DNA from: Synaphobranchus kaupii
Taxonomy: Eukaryota; Chordata; Actinopteri; Anguilliformes; Synaphobranchidae
Length of the DNA: 64,000 nucleotides
Assembly (NCBI GenBank): GCA_029718625.1
Contig: CM056376.1
Coordinates: 118,901,906-118,965,905, forward strand
Reading direction: 5' to 3'
The notes under the pieces are model-generated. The model was not told the DNA's origin. It did not search any database and worked only from the letters and a program-made list of their open reading frames with translations. Positions 38,880-50,878 of this stretch are shown here, piece after piece; positions within the stretch are counted from its first letter, which is position 1, and every line of letters begins with the position of its first letter. The position numbers and the translations under genes were made by a program.

Positions 38880-39260
38880 CATATGCCCTGTGTAATTACG
38901 CACGAAAACAAAGGCGCGGGTGTTCACGAACTGCGTTGAGCGGAGCCCATCCGCGCCCCTTATAAAAAGGGCTGGCGAGGGATGCACCTCCACTGTGCAG
39001 AGCAATAACAGGGGTGGGCTAAGCTGTGACATCATCTATCATAATCATTGGGACAATATTAACAATAATGATGGGGGGGAAAACCTCGGCGGTTGGCTCG
39101 TATTTGCATAGCCGGCTGATTTATGTTTAAATAACGTGCCCGCGATCCCGGCTCGCCCAAACACTGGAATCTCAATTCAAACTGAGCTCACGCCTCATTT
39201 GTAACGTTCCTTCAACAGATTTATTGCCAGCGGTGGCGGGTCACTGTAGTGCCTGAAATA
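38880..39260. promoter_or_regulatory. Candidate regulatory block with TATA-like and octamer words
   Basis: A complex, moderately GC-rich block stands out from AT-rich flanks. It contains TATAAAAAGG at 38961-38970 immediately after a GC-rich run, and a POU octamer ATTTGCAT at 39102-39109. It could be a promoter (start expected near 38995) or a developmental enhancer. No coding exon was recognised: the 63-codon frame at 38920 carries no known domain. Confidence 0.35.
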
Positions 39261-39989
39261 TAAATAGTGTAAATAAACATTTGATGAAGTGTCCATTTTG
39301 CATACAATGACACAGAATGCAGCTGCCAAGTGATCTGATTAGAAAGTCATGGATTTATATTTCATTCTTGGTTTGTGTTCAGCCCAGAAATCCTTTAACA
39401 TACGTCTGTGCGGACAGACATTGTTTTTCCAATGAGCTCCAATGGTGCATTTTTTTAAATGGCATTTTGTGAATGGTTGCTAGATCATTCATAGTTGTAA
39501 GACCATTTGTTAGAGAGCTACACACTTTTTGTGTAGCACTTTCACTGCCCATACAATGACACTAAGGCTTTATGTAAAGGTGGCCCACAGGGCTATGGAG
39601 CTAAAGCTTTCCGTGCCACAAGGACCTGTAAAACTTGGACAGAAGACCAGACTATAACAGGATTTTTCCCCACATTTCTTTTAATACAGAATGCCAAGCA
39701 GAACAGCAGAGGGTATTACTTTTGAAGACCCTGTTGTGACCCAGCCGATGGTCAAACCCACAGATTTCCAGATTCAGGGTACACACTTAAACTAACCCAA
39801 AAATGCCACTGAATTGGTGTGAGTTATGCATACAGTACCGGGCAAATGTACTCTGGCTGCTGTGAAAACTTGTTTTCCGCATACTGACACAACGGATGGG
39901 GCCGCTGTCAGTGTCACCAAAACGGCAGAAAGAACAGCATCCAGTATTTAACATTTAATGTTTTTTCACCCTTCACCCACGCCTTTCAA
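39261..39989. other. Unique DNA, no gene seen
   Basis: No array, element end or coding-like frame noted between the two candidate regulatory blocks. Confidence 0.5.
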
Positions 39990-40440
39990 GATCATTAATT
40001 CTATTGCTTCGGACACTCCTGTCGCGAAAAACAATCTGGCATAATCATTTTCTGCAAAACTCCCCCGTGCTGATGCAAATCTTCCAGCTCCCCTTCCCAT
40101 CCCAGCAATTACCAGAGGACCACAGATGCAGTCCTCTTTCTGAAATAAAGTAGATACAGCACATAATGTGATTACTCAGTCATTACATATTGAAGTGCAT
40201 ATATTACAGGCAAATACTGAAATCGGGGCATTGTTGACAGTGCCTGGGCAGTGCCCGAGCTGTAATGGGATTTCGAGAAGCTAATGCCCATAATTTAATC
40301 TCTGCAGTTCGAGACTAATTCCAGATTCACCGAAGAGAGTCAAATGAATGCGATTAATTGATTATGCAGGCTGCATTTTAATATGTAGGATTTGAGCTTT
40401 TTTCCTGCTTCTTTTGGCGTAACGATGGTAAAACATTGTG
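39990..40440. promoter_or_regulatory. Candidate conserved non-coding enhancer
   Basis: Complex, repeat-free sequence dense in homeodomain-type words (TAATTT, ATTAATTGATTATG, TAATTCC) with a POU octamer ATGCAAAT at 40073-40080. All frames are interrupted. The profile resembles ancient developmental enhancers of vertebrates, but conservation was not measured. Confidence 0.35.
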
Positions 40441-41500
40441 AAAAGCCTGGTTTCCTTGGCGGAGATTTACTAGGGTTTCAGGGGTTTGGGGTTTTTGGGC
40501 TGTAAACCCTGCTGATGATGTAATAACACTCCTTGTTTATGTTTGTGTCAGTGATAAATATACATGTGCTCAACTTCACTTGTCCCTCAAGGCATCCAAC
40601 TTGGCACATACCAGTCTAACCACAAAATGTGGCTTCCTTAAAATCATGAATAATTAAGCACACATTCTTAGTTTGCACATCTTTAATTGATTTCAGAAAA
40701 AAGACTAAAATATTTTTTAAAGGAATTCTCCAAATATATTATTTTCAACAATTATTTTCAGTTTCAATACTCATAGGCAAACACAATTGTAGTAGTAATA
40801 GTCTAAATGGAGGCCTTTATATTATTGAATACAGAAATTACAATGTTTAAGCAATATTAAGCATAATTTTATGAAACTGAATACATTTTTATTCACATTT
40901 TATGAGATTAGTTGTAGGCCTACACTGAATGCTACATATATTGATAATATGTAGCATATGCTAGTACAACTTCACCTCATATGTATAGGTTTCTGAATAC
41001 GGGCATAGAAACTTGTTAAGCAACTAGGCAGGTGGATTTATAGAGCCCAAAGTGCTGTATATGCTTCTGGATCTCATCTGTTCTTATTAAATTGAACCTG
41101 AAGCCTGGCTTTAATTTAAAAGCAGATATCCATAAAAGTAGAGCCATAGAGCTTAATGTAATGTACCCCTCAATTTTGGGGCTCTAGTTTCTGGCCGGTG
41201 GCGAGCCGTCGCTGATTTTGCCGCGCCTAAGCCCGCTTTGTAATTTTTTGATTTGCCATGTGCCGAAATGGGAGGAGAGGTTTCCATGGCTTGGTGTGTC
41301 TGCGCAGACCAAGCAGCGAACTGGAATTTTGGAGCTGCGCATTGCAATTTTGAGGTCAGCTTAGTCTGCTATTTGCACCTGTGCTGCCTGCCTGCTCAGA
41401 CCAGGTCTGTGGCACAAGTCACAGCCCAGCTCATGGCAAGTTCATAATTCAGGGGGTTTCAAGCAATGGCAAATATAGGCTATATTTCTATATTTCTGCA
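40441..41500. other. AT-rich DNA then a GC-richer patch
   Basis: 40600-41100 is AT-rich. From about 41160 to 41440 the sequence is GC-richer with abrupt edges, carrying 64-codon frames on both strands over the same bases. It may be an unrecognised inserted element; no terminal repeats were found. Confidence 0.4.
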
Positions 41501-41549
41501 GAATGTGATGGAATAAGAAATGTGATGGAATAAGAATGTGATGGCATAA
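41501..41549. repeat. 16-17 bp tandem repeat, three copies
   Basis: GAATGTGATGGAATAA is followed by GAAATGTGATGGAATAA and GAATGTGATGGCATAA. Confidence 0.9.
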
Positions 41550-41608
41550 GAAAAACTATGGGTTTGCGTTCATTATTACCCCTTTTTATTACGCTTACCC
41601 TATCCACG

Positions 41609-41623
41609 GCTGCCCCCTAGTGG
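41609..41623 (-). promoter_or_regulatory. CTCF-type binding word
   Basis: The minus strand reads CCACTAGGGGGCAGC, which agrees with the widely used vertebrate CTCF core consensus CCASYAGRKGGCRS at every position. CTCF is a zinc-finger protein that anchors chromatin loops and insulators, and motif orientation matters for loop direction. Occupancy cannot be judged from sequence. Confidence 0.55.
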
Positions 41624-43840
41624 TTGTCGTTGATGTCCCAATTATAGTAGCCTATTCATATCTCTTTTAAATTGATTCATATCCTATTCATATCTCTTTG
41701 AAAGAGCCTCTGATCCCAGATCCGTATAGCTGACACATCTCAACAGGTAGGCTGGGCTATTGGTTCAGCATGTATTGGTTTGAGATACCGCCCACAATGA
41801 CAGGCGTCACCGTGACGCCCGAAGCTTCGGTTTCCGTGATCACGTGATTTGAAACCTCGGAGCACTACTTCGAAACAGCAGTGATTTGAAAAAGTGTGTC
41901 AAGTATTTGCATAAACAAAGCCGCATAGAAAAGATGCGAATAAGCTTGCACAAAGAAAACTAATTTAAAACTGGCTTCCAAACGGGGAATCACGCAGAAA
42001 TACCATTAGCAAATGTGCGCCCCTACAGCACCGCGACAACTACGAAATATAGTAAGCACTGCATACAACCTGAAATTAATGCCACAATACTGTTTAAAAA
42101 TAAGCTTCAGCATGGCAACATGCCTGAAGTTAACCAAACTGAAAGACTAACAGTCAAAGGGAAAACGAAACAACCTCGAGCGAGAGAACGCCGCAAATGC
42201 ATAATGCTCTCGGGAATTCAGCACAGGTGGCTGCAATTTCCAATGAAGACTCAGGTGAGCCGAAGGAAACTCGTTAGCATACAAAAGAATTAAAGGGGCG
42301 CACTCATGAGGCAGCATAGGGACGTAACAGTGGCTATGTTTCTTTTGGTCAATCTGTAATATTTTGTTTGAATTGGCTTTACCTTGTACCATGATGGTCT
42401 GGCATTCACTCTTACCCCTAGTCTAGACCGCAGCCATCACGTCAGCGTCGCGCTCGCGTAACGACAGCATAGCGACTGTCGATACAGCTTCCTTATTTCC
42501 CGCGCATTTCCTTGCGTTCAGGTTGCTGCTTTCAGCAAACTTTGTGCAAAAGAGGTGTGTTTTGACCGCTAGATGATGAACCACAATAAACAATGTTTCC
42601 CCCAGATAATCATATAGGCTCTGATAAAGATATACAATAATAATACCTTTATTTGTATACCACTTTTCAAAACTGATTACACAATACAGAATCAATAAAT
42701 AAACCGGGAGAAAACATGCCATCGGAAATAATGAAAACAAAGAGCAAGGTCAGATAATAAGCTAATATGATAAAAGTTTAATGATTACAATGATAAAGTG
42801 ACAACAACCTGAAGTTTGACATGTATTAAATGCCTTTTTATTTGACATCAACCTCGCGTTTTACGCGCGTATTGTCGAAAAAATAGAATTGAAGCGTATT
42901 CTGCAGTACAATCAATTATGTTGTATCTTCGTAGCGATTGATGTTGTTTATGAATACATTTGGTCATTTGCTTTTTTTGGTCAGTTAAATATATAAATAA
43001 GATAGTTTCTGCATGGGCTATTTCGGTATATGGGACACTTTATTTTATTATAATATCGTACCACACAAAGATACACATTTTTTATATAGCCTAACATTTT
43101 AGTGAAGACTTTGACTTACGCAATCCAATGGCCATCATTGCACTTAAATGTTCTATATAGCCTAAATCAATATTTAGTTTGTGATTTTAGACATTCCCTT
43201 GTGAAATAAATTAATTATTAGTGATAGCATACATTTTTAGCGATATCAACACAAATTAAATCTATCCATTGCAGTGGTAGACCACGGAAATTGGCAGTAA
43301 CTACTGCCAGCTTGCAAAGCGCACGCCTCTTGTTATGAAAATAATGAACGAGCCATTCACAGTGCCCCAGCCATTGTGCCATTGCACTGGACAATAGAGC
43401 CCTATGTGGGGAATCTATATTCCTTTTATTTTCACAGAATAAAGCACTAACACATTATCAAACACTACAAATCTATACAAAATATTTTTTAAAGGAAATT
43501 AAAAGTCAATATTGTTTGTGCAGGTCAATAAAGTTTTGGGGCCTGCACACGACCATTTGTTTTTAAATGGGTATTACCTTGGCCGTAATTTGAAGGATGC
43601 ATAACTTCACTGTCTGGGATCAGTTTAAGAGTCTGTTTTATTTGCAATGAAGGATATTTAAAATATTTACTGACAACTTGCTGACTTTACAATAGCTTTA
43701 CGAAGGTTCAAGAAAATACACCTTAGCAGATTGTACAATGCAGATTGAGGTCGTATATGTGTATATACACCTTTTTTTTAATGTATGTTTATAATTATTA
43801 ATACATTAAGCTGTTCACATGTACAGTCTCTACAAACATA
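41624..43840. other. Unique DNA, no gene seen
   Basis: Just after the CTCF-type word a phrase is duplicated (ATTCATATCTCTTT at about 41653 and 41685). The patch at 41800-41880, with GAAGCTTCGG and GATCACGTGAT palindromic words, may be part of a decayed DNA element. The rest is AT-rich. Confidence 0.4.
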
Positions 43841-44036
43841 ACCACACTGTACAGGCTCCTTTGGAGCAACTTCGAGAGTATTTCCTTGCTTTACACTACA
43901 AACCCTCCAATGTCCCAATACTAGCCATTGTAACTGGTTGGTTGGCTGAAAATTCTCTAAATATCCTTCATTTCACATGAATAAAACTACTTGGGCTAAA
44001 ACAATATTTAAAAAACCCAGAAAGTAAACTATCACT
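43841..44036. mobile_element. TTAA-type MITE arm, related to the 17.7-kb element
   Basis: The right end GTAAACTATCACT is followed by TTAA (44037-44040). Upstream, 43859-43933 aligns closely with 18217-18294 (CTTTGGAG...TTCTTGCTTT...CATTGTTAA type sequence). A left end with TTAA was not found, so this is a partial or truncated copy and the left boundary is approximate. Confidence 0.5.
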
Positions 44037-44040
44037 TTAA

Positions 44041-44787
44041 AATTAAAATTTAAAATCATTCTAATCCTAAAATCTTAAAAGAAACGGGTAGCTAGAGAAG
44101 AAAGAAGTGAGAATAGCTTGCGTTCCCTTTTTAGAGAGCATTACAACAGTGTATTCTTTTAGAAAATAATCAATGACTTTACTGAATTTTAAAATGCAAC
44201 AACAAATTATCTTTTGCCCCTTTTTTAAAATTCTTAAGTTCGATGTATGATTTTCAAAAATCTTTTTAAGTAAAAAAACACCAAGGCTTTTACGTCTGAT
44301 GAAACATTTGGGGCAAAGGTAAGTAATGAGTCACATCAGATCCTTCATCCCAGTCCCATTATCCCCTGTATCAGTTCCAGTAACCACAGTCTTACACAAA
44401 TTTAAGCTGTAAACAAACTTTTTACCACTATAATGATTACTGTGTAATAATTTTACTAGTAAAGATACCAAAGTGATGATATGTGCGCACATTTCTGTGC
44501 AATGTAGGACCTTGATCATGAACACATGTCTTTCTCTTATAGTACTGATCAAACACTGATGTGGGTGGGATGTGACCCATTACTGGTAGAGCTATCCTGG
44601 AGTCAGACACTGATGTGGGAATAAGCAGAATGCCCTGCTGGGGCTATTGACTTTGACGGTGCTCCTGCCCATGATGTATAAAGTGACAGTTGGACCCTCT
44701 GTCATCACTTTTCCTCTTCTTAATAATTCAGTCTTTCTAACGTTGAGCAAGTTGAGTGGGTTAACATTGTACTATCTGGAAATGCAA
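44041..44787. other. Unique AT-rich DNA
   Basis: No gene or element was recognised. Confidence 0.55.
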
Positions 44788-44946
44788 ACAGTGAGAAAAA
44801 AAAAAAAGAGGGAGAGCGAGAGCGAGCAGTGGGGAGAAAGATTTGATGGATCAAGAAAGAGAGGACAGGCAGGGAGAAAGAGACAAGGAGTGAGAAAAAA
44901 ACAGGGAGAGGGAAGGAGGGAAAGTCAATAGAGTGAGGAAAGAATT
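44788..44946 (+). repeat. Long purine-rich strand-asymmetric tract
   Basis: About 160 bp almost wholly A and G on the plus strand (GAGAAAAA, GGGAGAGCGAGAGCGAGC, GGGAGAAAGA and so on) with few pyrimidines. Such polypurine tracts can form triplex DNA. The 94-codon Arg/Glu/Lys-rich frame over it is a composition artefact. Confidence 0.85.
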
Positions 44947-46568
44947 ACATGAAGTGACAGAAAGTGAGAGGGAGAGAGTTTGTCTGAAACACAAATGGGA
45001 GAAATGGAACTTGCCAGCATGTGATTTTGCATGGCTGCTCTGAAGGAGGGAAATGAGATGATACTAGTTCAAATGAAACAGCAGCGGTAATGATGCATGT
45101 GAGATGTAGCATGAGACTATTATTTAGGGAGTGAAGCCATTGTGGTTCCATGCAACCTGTTTCTTTCTTACCATGGCGATATTTTTTCAAAAATAATACC
45201 CTGAACTAAAACCTAACTTACTATACATGCACTGTTCAGTTATTGTAGACAAGCGCATTAGGTAGGATTTTTATCTGTTGAGATACAGTACAACAGTATT
45301 GCTAATAATGATATAGATACATGCTTTTAATTCCATTTTATGTGTAATTGTTTCAAGCATTGCACCTTCTATAGGTGAATATCATCATGCTAATGTCTTC
45401 ATTGGAGCTGTTTTCCTCTTCTGTAATGCATGCGAGAAAATAGGCAAAGGTTTCCGGTGTTGTTCGTTGCATGCCTTGAGAACTGTTGCATGTATTATCA
45501 TTAATTCATTTTGTGCGATCACTGAAGTGATAATCAGGAAGTGATATAATTTAATACAGTTACTATGCATTTTTCAACCTTGTGGTAGTTATGTTTCACT
45601 ACCTTCAGTTATAGGACCTATTTTAGTTCCCTAATTGATCAAATGTAGCTGGTTTAAATGAGGATGAGACCTGTTTTAAAATTGAGAAATTTAAATAAAT
45701 GGAAATAAAAATCTGTTAACTGCTGAAATAGCTATTTGTTATTGATACGTTTAGGTAGAGCAATATATGAATATCCAAACAAGATTCAACCATGGAGAGA
45801 AACAAAAATGAAGTCCCTTTTAATTCAGTAATTTGCAGCAATATTATAATACAGCAAGAAAGGGGATTCATCCCTAAATGTATTAAATCAAATTAAATGA
45901 AATAACATATATTTGAAATTGTAATTTTTTTCACACATGTTATTATTACGATCCTGATAATTGAAACTGCAATTTCGGCAGCTTCACATTAAATTAAATT
46001 GTGCAAAATGGCACCTTTCATTTTCTAAGGCTGACTGAGTCCTGCATCAAATGAATTTAATTATTCCTGTCGCACATATATTATTAATCATCTATATTGA
46101 TTTCTGAACTCCCAGACTGCTTGTGGATATGCAAATTTGGCATGGTAATATTGGGATGGGCTCATTTGCATGGGAGGCCATTATTATTTTATAAGTAAAT
46201 TTTAATGTGGACTCAATTAAAAATCCTGCAAGTGGAACTGATAAATTGGCCCAGGGTATATGTGAGGATATGTACACAACACTGGGATATATCAATTGGT
46301 GAGATCCAACTATACCACATCTGTTAATTAAGGGGGAAAAAGTGAGAAACGGGCATCATTTTCACTGCTTTTAGAAGCTCAGTGTGCCTTTCCAGAGATA
46401 ATCCATCCGGTTCACCAGAGAAACAAGCTATAAATCAGAAAATATTCACCAAATTAAGTAAATGCCCAATTATAGTCTTATAGCACGATTAATTAATGTA
46501 CAACAAAGTTTTCTTTTTTTTTTTTTGTTGCAAGATTTCTTATCTAAATGATTCTCAACACCTTCAAA
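44947..46568. other. AT-rich DNA with a candidate octamer-containing element
   Basis: No gene. The block at about 46010-46320 carries two POU octamers in inverted orientation: ATGCAAAT at 46129-46136 and ATTTGCAT at 46164-46171, amid TAATTA-type words. A poly-T run lies at 46513-46526. Confidence 0.4.
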
Positions 46569-46745
46569 ATGAAATACTTTGGCGTTATGTTGGCACTGAT
46601 TTGATTAATTGTATCTGAAGAGCACATTCTCTTTAAAGATGCTGTGTGCCCTGTAATGGAATACTTTGGCGTTATGTTGGCACTGATTTGTTTAATTGTA
46701 TCTGAAGAGCACATTCTCTTTAAAGATGCTGTGTGCCCTGTAATG
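46569..46745. repeat. 87-bp tandem duplication, two copies
   Basis: A block beginning AATACTTTGGCGTTATGTTG (46573) and ending GTGCCCTGTAATG is repeated at a shift of exactly 87 bp (46660). The copies differ at very few bases (for example GATTAATT against GTTTAATT). As 87 is a multiple of three, a minus-strand frame stays open and shows the same 29 residues twice, giving a misleading 152-codon frame. Confidence 0.95.
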
Positions 46746-49330
46746 AAAGAAGTGTGAGAAGATAATTTCCTGGGGGATGGCCAATGTGGTTCTGTACAGT
46801 TGGTACGGCTGTACCGTGTGCTTGTAATAACAGTATGGACAACTGTAAAACCTGGTGACTCCCGAATAGTGTCCGTACAAAGATAATATACATTTGATGC
46901 GACAGTTTCAGAGTTCATCTTGTTCCTAGGAAAAGAAAAGTGAGGAAACAAGTTCATTGCTGTCACATCCCCAAAAAAGTTTAAAGATGTATTGCTAAAC
47001 ATCTCATCATTATTAAAAGTTCTTTGTATTTAAATCTGGGTGTCGTGGGAACAGCGCTCTCCCTTAAAGCAGAAACACTGATTCTCCTGTTGGGACCACA
47101 TCCAGTGGGGGGAATCTGCATATGATATTTGATTCTTAGTTTCAAACATTCTCCTCTCTTCTTTCTGCTAATTATCCTCCAAGTTATTAGCCGGATCACC
47201 CCCACCCCACCAATTACTTACATGAAGGGAATTCACTTTTCAAAAACTTCATAACACTCCAAGTTCTTTTGTTTTAAGGCTAAGATAATTATCATTTTTT
47301 TTATTGCACCGAGTCATTTGCAAGTGTGTCAAAAAGAGGCCATGATTTTAAAATGATTAGCAGAGCTTACATGCATTAAATTGTGAAAACCCATTTTTCT
47401 TTCAGTTAATGGATAACACCTTAGCCTTTTGATTTGTAATAATCCTGTTCCAAGTCTGGGTATTTGCCACGTTCTTTCACGTGGTCTAAATGGTTTACGA
47501 GTGATCTTTTTAAGTGGCCCTCGTTATAAGGGCAGATCTCTCTCTGAGCTGAAAAAGGCTGTCACATGTTATCATGTTATTCCTTGGCGTCTTTATTACT
47601 CAGTTAATTTTAAACACAGGAAGGTAAAGAGATTCTTCACTCTTCGCAGTGATTTTTATCATGGGGGGTTCTTGTGAACGGAAGCTTTTTTTGTCTTTAT
47701 ATTCCTCTTGATCTCGCTTTTCCTCTCCCTTGTTCTTTCTCATCACTCTTTCTCTTAACTGTTGTTTCTCTCTCTCAAATGCTTTATTGGAATGATATAT
47801 TTTGAAATACATATTGCCAAAGTATTGATTATTAATAACAATCAATCATAATATTAACAACAATAGTTCTAAACACAATACAACGTGTATAATTATAGTT
47901 GTAATACCAATAATAAAGCTACTAATAATCATTATAAAAGTGGAAACACACATAATATGGTTACACATAGTATAATTCAAATACAAATACATAGTAATTG
48001 GTGGGTGATGGGGATCACTGCTGTCATATTGTGCAGCCACACTTTACTGGTGGATTTGTAATAGTTTGGTTTATCTCTCTCTCCTTCTGTCCACATTAAA
48101 TACAAATAAGCTCTAGGTTTCTGAATACATTGATGACCAACCGCACATCAACCATCCTCCACGGCACACCATGGTCAACATCACCCATTCCCTGCATAAA
48201 ATAACACACGCACATTCACACATCACCGTACACATGCATGCACACACATGAACACACGCTGTAGGGAAAAGCTTCCACGGAGTCCGATTGTTCAATGCAC
48301 AACACACACACATACACACACAAAATACCTCGGTCAGCAGTTCTCATGGGAGCAGCAGCATTCACGCAGGAAGTCCCTGTCAAAACACGGGCCACGCAAC
48401 AGGAAATGATGCGACATCAATGAAAGAGCACACACAGACAAGCCTTTAAGGTCTGATAGGAGTTTCGGTGATGGAACACCAGTTGGGGGTGGGGGTAAGA
48501 TAGTGGGAGAAAAACAGCTCTCACCCTTTCCATCAACAGAAAACAGGAAAAAAAGACTACTACCATCAGGGTGGATTACTCACCAACTGTCCAGACCAAA
48601 TGCAAATGACAAATATAAATGCCCACAGAACAGATCATTCTGTGTGCGGGTTACGTGCAAATCATGTACGTTTTAAAAGTTCAGAGAAAACAAGCCTGCA
48701 TTTCCTGACCAGATGATGTAAAGATGCATTTGCGGAATGCTTTTTTCAATTCACACCCTTTGCCCGTAATGCATTGAGCAGGACAAGAGTCTTACTATGC
48801 GAGTGATTCAGTGTCCATGTTGTATAATAAAATAGAGCTTTCTTTTTCCCTTGGGCAGAAATGGAGTGCTTATCGTTTGTGATTACCACGCCTTATGTTG
48901 TTTGACTGTGTAGCCTTGACCTTCTGACGTAGGATTGATTAGAGTGTAGAGTTTGTTCTATATAATGGCAGCTGTGCAGGGGATTTTACCTTAGGGCCTT
49001 CCAGCTCATAGGGGCCGGGCACCAGGCATGCTAAACGTTAAGAGAGTTTTTCTCTTCTATTCAATCCTTTTTCCGAATGCCTCCCTGTTTTTGTCAGTGA
49101 CTTTCATCCTAGGTCGAATGATTGACAATTAAACTTTTGTGTCCCTCTTGCACATCCCTTCTCTGTGATGCTCTAAGAAAAGGTGACAGGAGAGTGTCGC
49201 TGCTGCTTAGAAAAAAGACGGCCTCAATGTGACTTCGGCCTGTCAGAGGAAGCTCAGGGGACCACCCCTCCCCACCACCACCACCGTTGCAACACACGCC
49301 TTGGGACCCACCTGCCGTTTCGTTTTGATC
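46746..49330. other. Unique DNA, no gene seen
   Basis: Includes CA-rich impure sequence at about 48200-48320. GC content climbs towards 49.2 kb as the CpG-rich block begins. No coding-like frame. Confidence 0.5.
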
Positions 49331-49790
49331 CTTTCTTCCTTAAGTGGCGGTCACATCTCTCCCGCGCCTCGGTCCGCGGGATCCGCGCGGCGGCTCGTGC
49401 CCGCGACGGAAAGCGCTACGAGGAGCGCAATGCGCCCGCCGGGCCGCGCGACTTCTCAAACAAAAGGTTCATGCCTGACGAGACTTAAAAACGAAAAATG
49501 TGAGCGTGCTTCGGAAGAACGCGCGGACGCACTGAACGCACAAGCGTCCTTTGTGTTACGCGAAGGGGCGTTATCAGAGCGAGGCTTAAGCGGCCGGCGC
49601 GGGCCTATCTGACGCTCGGCGCGGGTGCCCAGAAGAGGGAAACTTGAAAGGGGAAGGAGCAGACATTGAAATTCAACAGGCTTCTCGTCTTCTGGCGGCC
49701 GCTCTTTAATGTACGCCGGCCCTGGCTCACATCTCAACCGCGCCGTATCGGCGCTTATCAGGGCCCCGCTTCCTGCAGGCAGGGCGGGGG
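49331..49790. promoter_or_regulatory. CpG-rich block, candidate promoter or first exon
   Basis: About 460 bp of high GC content with abundant CpG (CCGCGCCTCGGTCCGCGG, GCGCGGCGGCTCG, GGGCCGCGCG and similar) in a window that is otherwise AT-rich and CpG-poor. This is the only such block here. In vertebrates these often mark transcription start regions. Frames over it (127 codons plus, 93 minus) match no family I know, and no TATA box or clear splice donor decides a strand. It may start a lncRNA or a distant gene, or be an orphan island. Confidence 0.45.
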
Positions 49791-49858
49791 AGGGAGGGGA
49801 AGGGGGGCGGGGGAGGGCTTAGTGAACGGGAAAAAGAACAGAGCAGCTGGCTTCCAGA

Positions 49859-49864
<6 letters not shown>
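49791..49864. other. G-rich runs beside the CpG block
   Basis: Runs of G (GGGCGGGGGAGGGAGGGGAA, then GGGGGGCGGGGGAGGG) on the plus strand could form a G-quadruplex, a common neighbour of CpG-island promoters. Confidence 0.5.

Positions 49865-49897
<33 letters not shown>
49865..49897. repeat. (GA)n microsatellite
   Basis: About 16 GA units. Confidence 0.95.
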
Positions 49898-49903
<6 letters not shown>

Positions 49904-50478
49904 CGGCTTCTCTGTCGCTGTGTGGAGCTCTCTCCCCAGGGATAAGGCTGGCGCGCATCTCACACGCTCGCTGTCCGCATCTCCTGCACATGCTCAGTGC
50001 AAACATCACAAGCACACGCTCTTCGAACACACATCTCGAACACGCTCACTCTGCGTGCGTCGTACACACATAAACCTCGCCCGTGTTTCCTACAGACAAA
50101 TCGTATTAAAAAAAAGCACACTCGTGGTACACACCTTACGTACGTTTATTACACATATCTGTTATCTCACCGCACACGCAATCACACATCGCGTACACAA
50201 ACCACGTGCACACAGCACACACACGCACATGAAAGAGCAGCTTGCCTCCTAACCTGCACTTGTCACACTCTCACACCACCAACACCACCCTGCATTGTGT
50301 CAGCATGTGCCGTACACGTGCCATCATTTAAGACATACATAAAGAAATGCAGAAATATTCAGCAAATTGGGCATTTTTTGGAACACTAATTGGAACTCTT
50401 TCTAATTGGAACATTAATGTAATTGTGGATTAATAGGCATATGTTAATATACATGGTAATTTGGATTACCACAAATAG
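49898..50478. other. CA-rich impure sequence, no gene seen
   Basis: Many ACAC/CACACG words between 49990 and 50300 look like a degraded CA-rich simple repeat. The 110-135 codon frames with His/Thr-rich products here are artefacts. Confidence 0.6.
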
Positions 50479-50594
<116 letters not shown>

Positions 50595-50812
50595 ATGTAG
50601 AAATATTCAGTGGTCTTGACAGCTGAGTAATATGTACTGCCCCTGCTAAAGGCTCTTGGGATGAGGAACACGGGGTCTGTTTCAGGCCCTGGAAATAGCT
50701 CAGGCCCCCAGTGCCGGGGGGCACGTCTCCCCTCATCCTCTGAGGACACCCCGCTGGCAGGAGGCGCTGACATTTCCACAGTCATTCCCACATTATTTGG
50801 ACTGGACGCAGG

Positions 50813-50878
50813 GGAGAAAGAGAGAGAGAGCGAGAGAGCGAAAGCAAGAGAGAGAGAGAGAGAGAAACAGAGAGAGTG
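50813..50878. repeat. Impure (GA)n purine tract
   Basis: AGAAAGAGAGAGAGAGCGAG continuing as GA repeats with small interruptions. Confidence 0.9.

Noticed and set aside
38961..39109. snRNA-type promoter (octamer plus TATA)
   Set aside because: The octamer lies downstream of the TATA-like word, the wrong order, and no snRNA-like sequence follows.
44647..44931. 94-codon frame rich in Arg, Glu and Lys
   Set aside because: It is produced by the purine-only tract.
46544..47002. 152-codon minus-strand frame with an internal repeated block
   Set aside because: The repeat is the 87-bp DNA duplication; the rest has no domain and no sign of exon boundaries.
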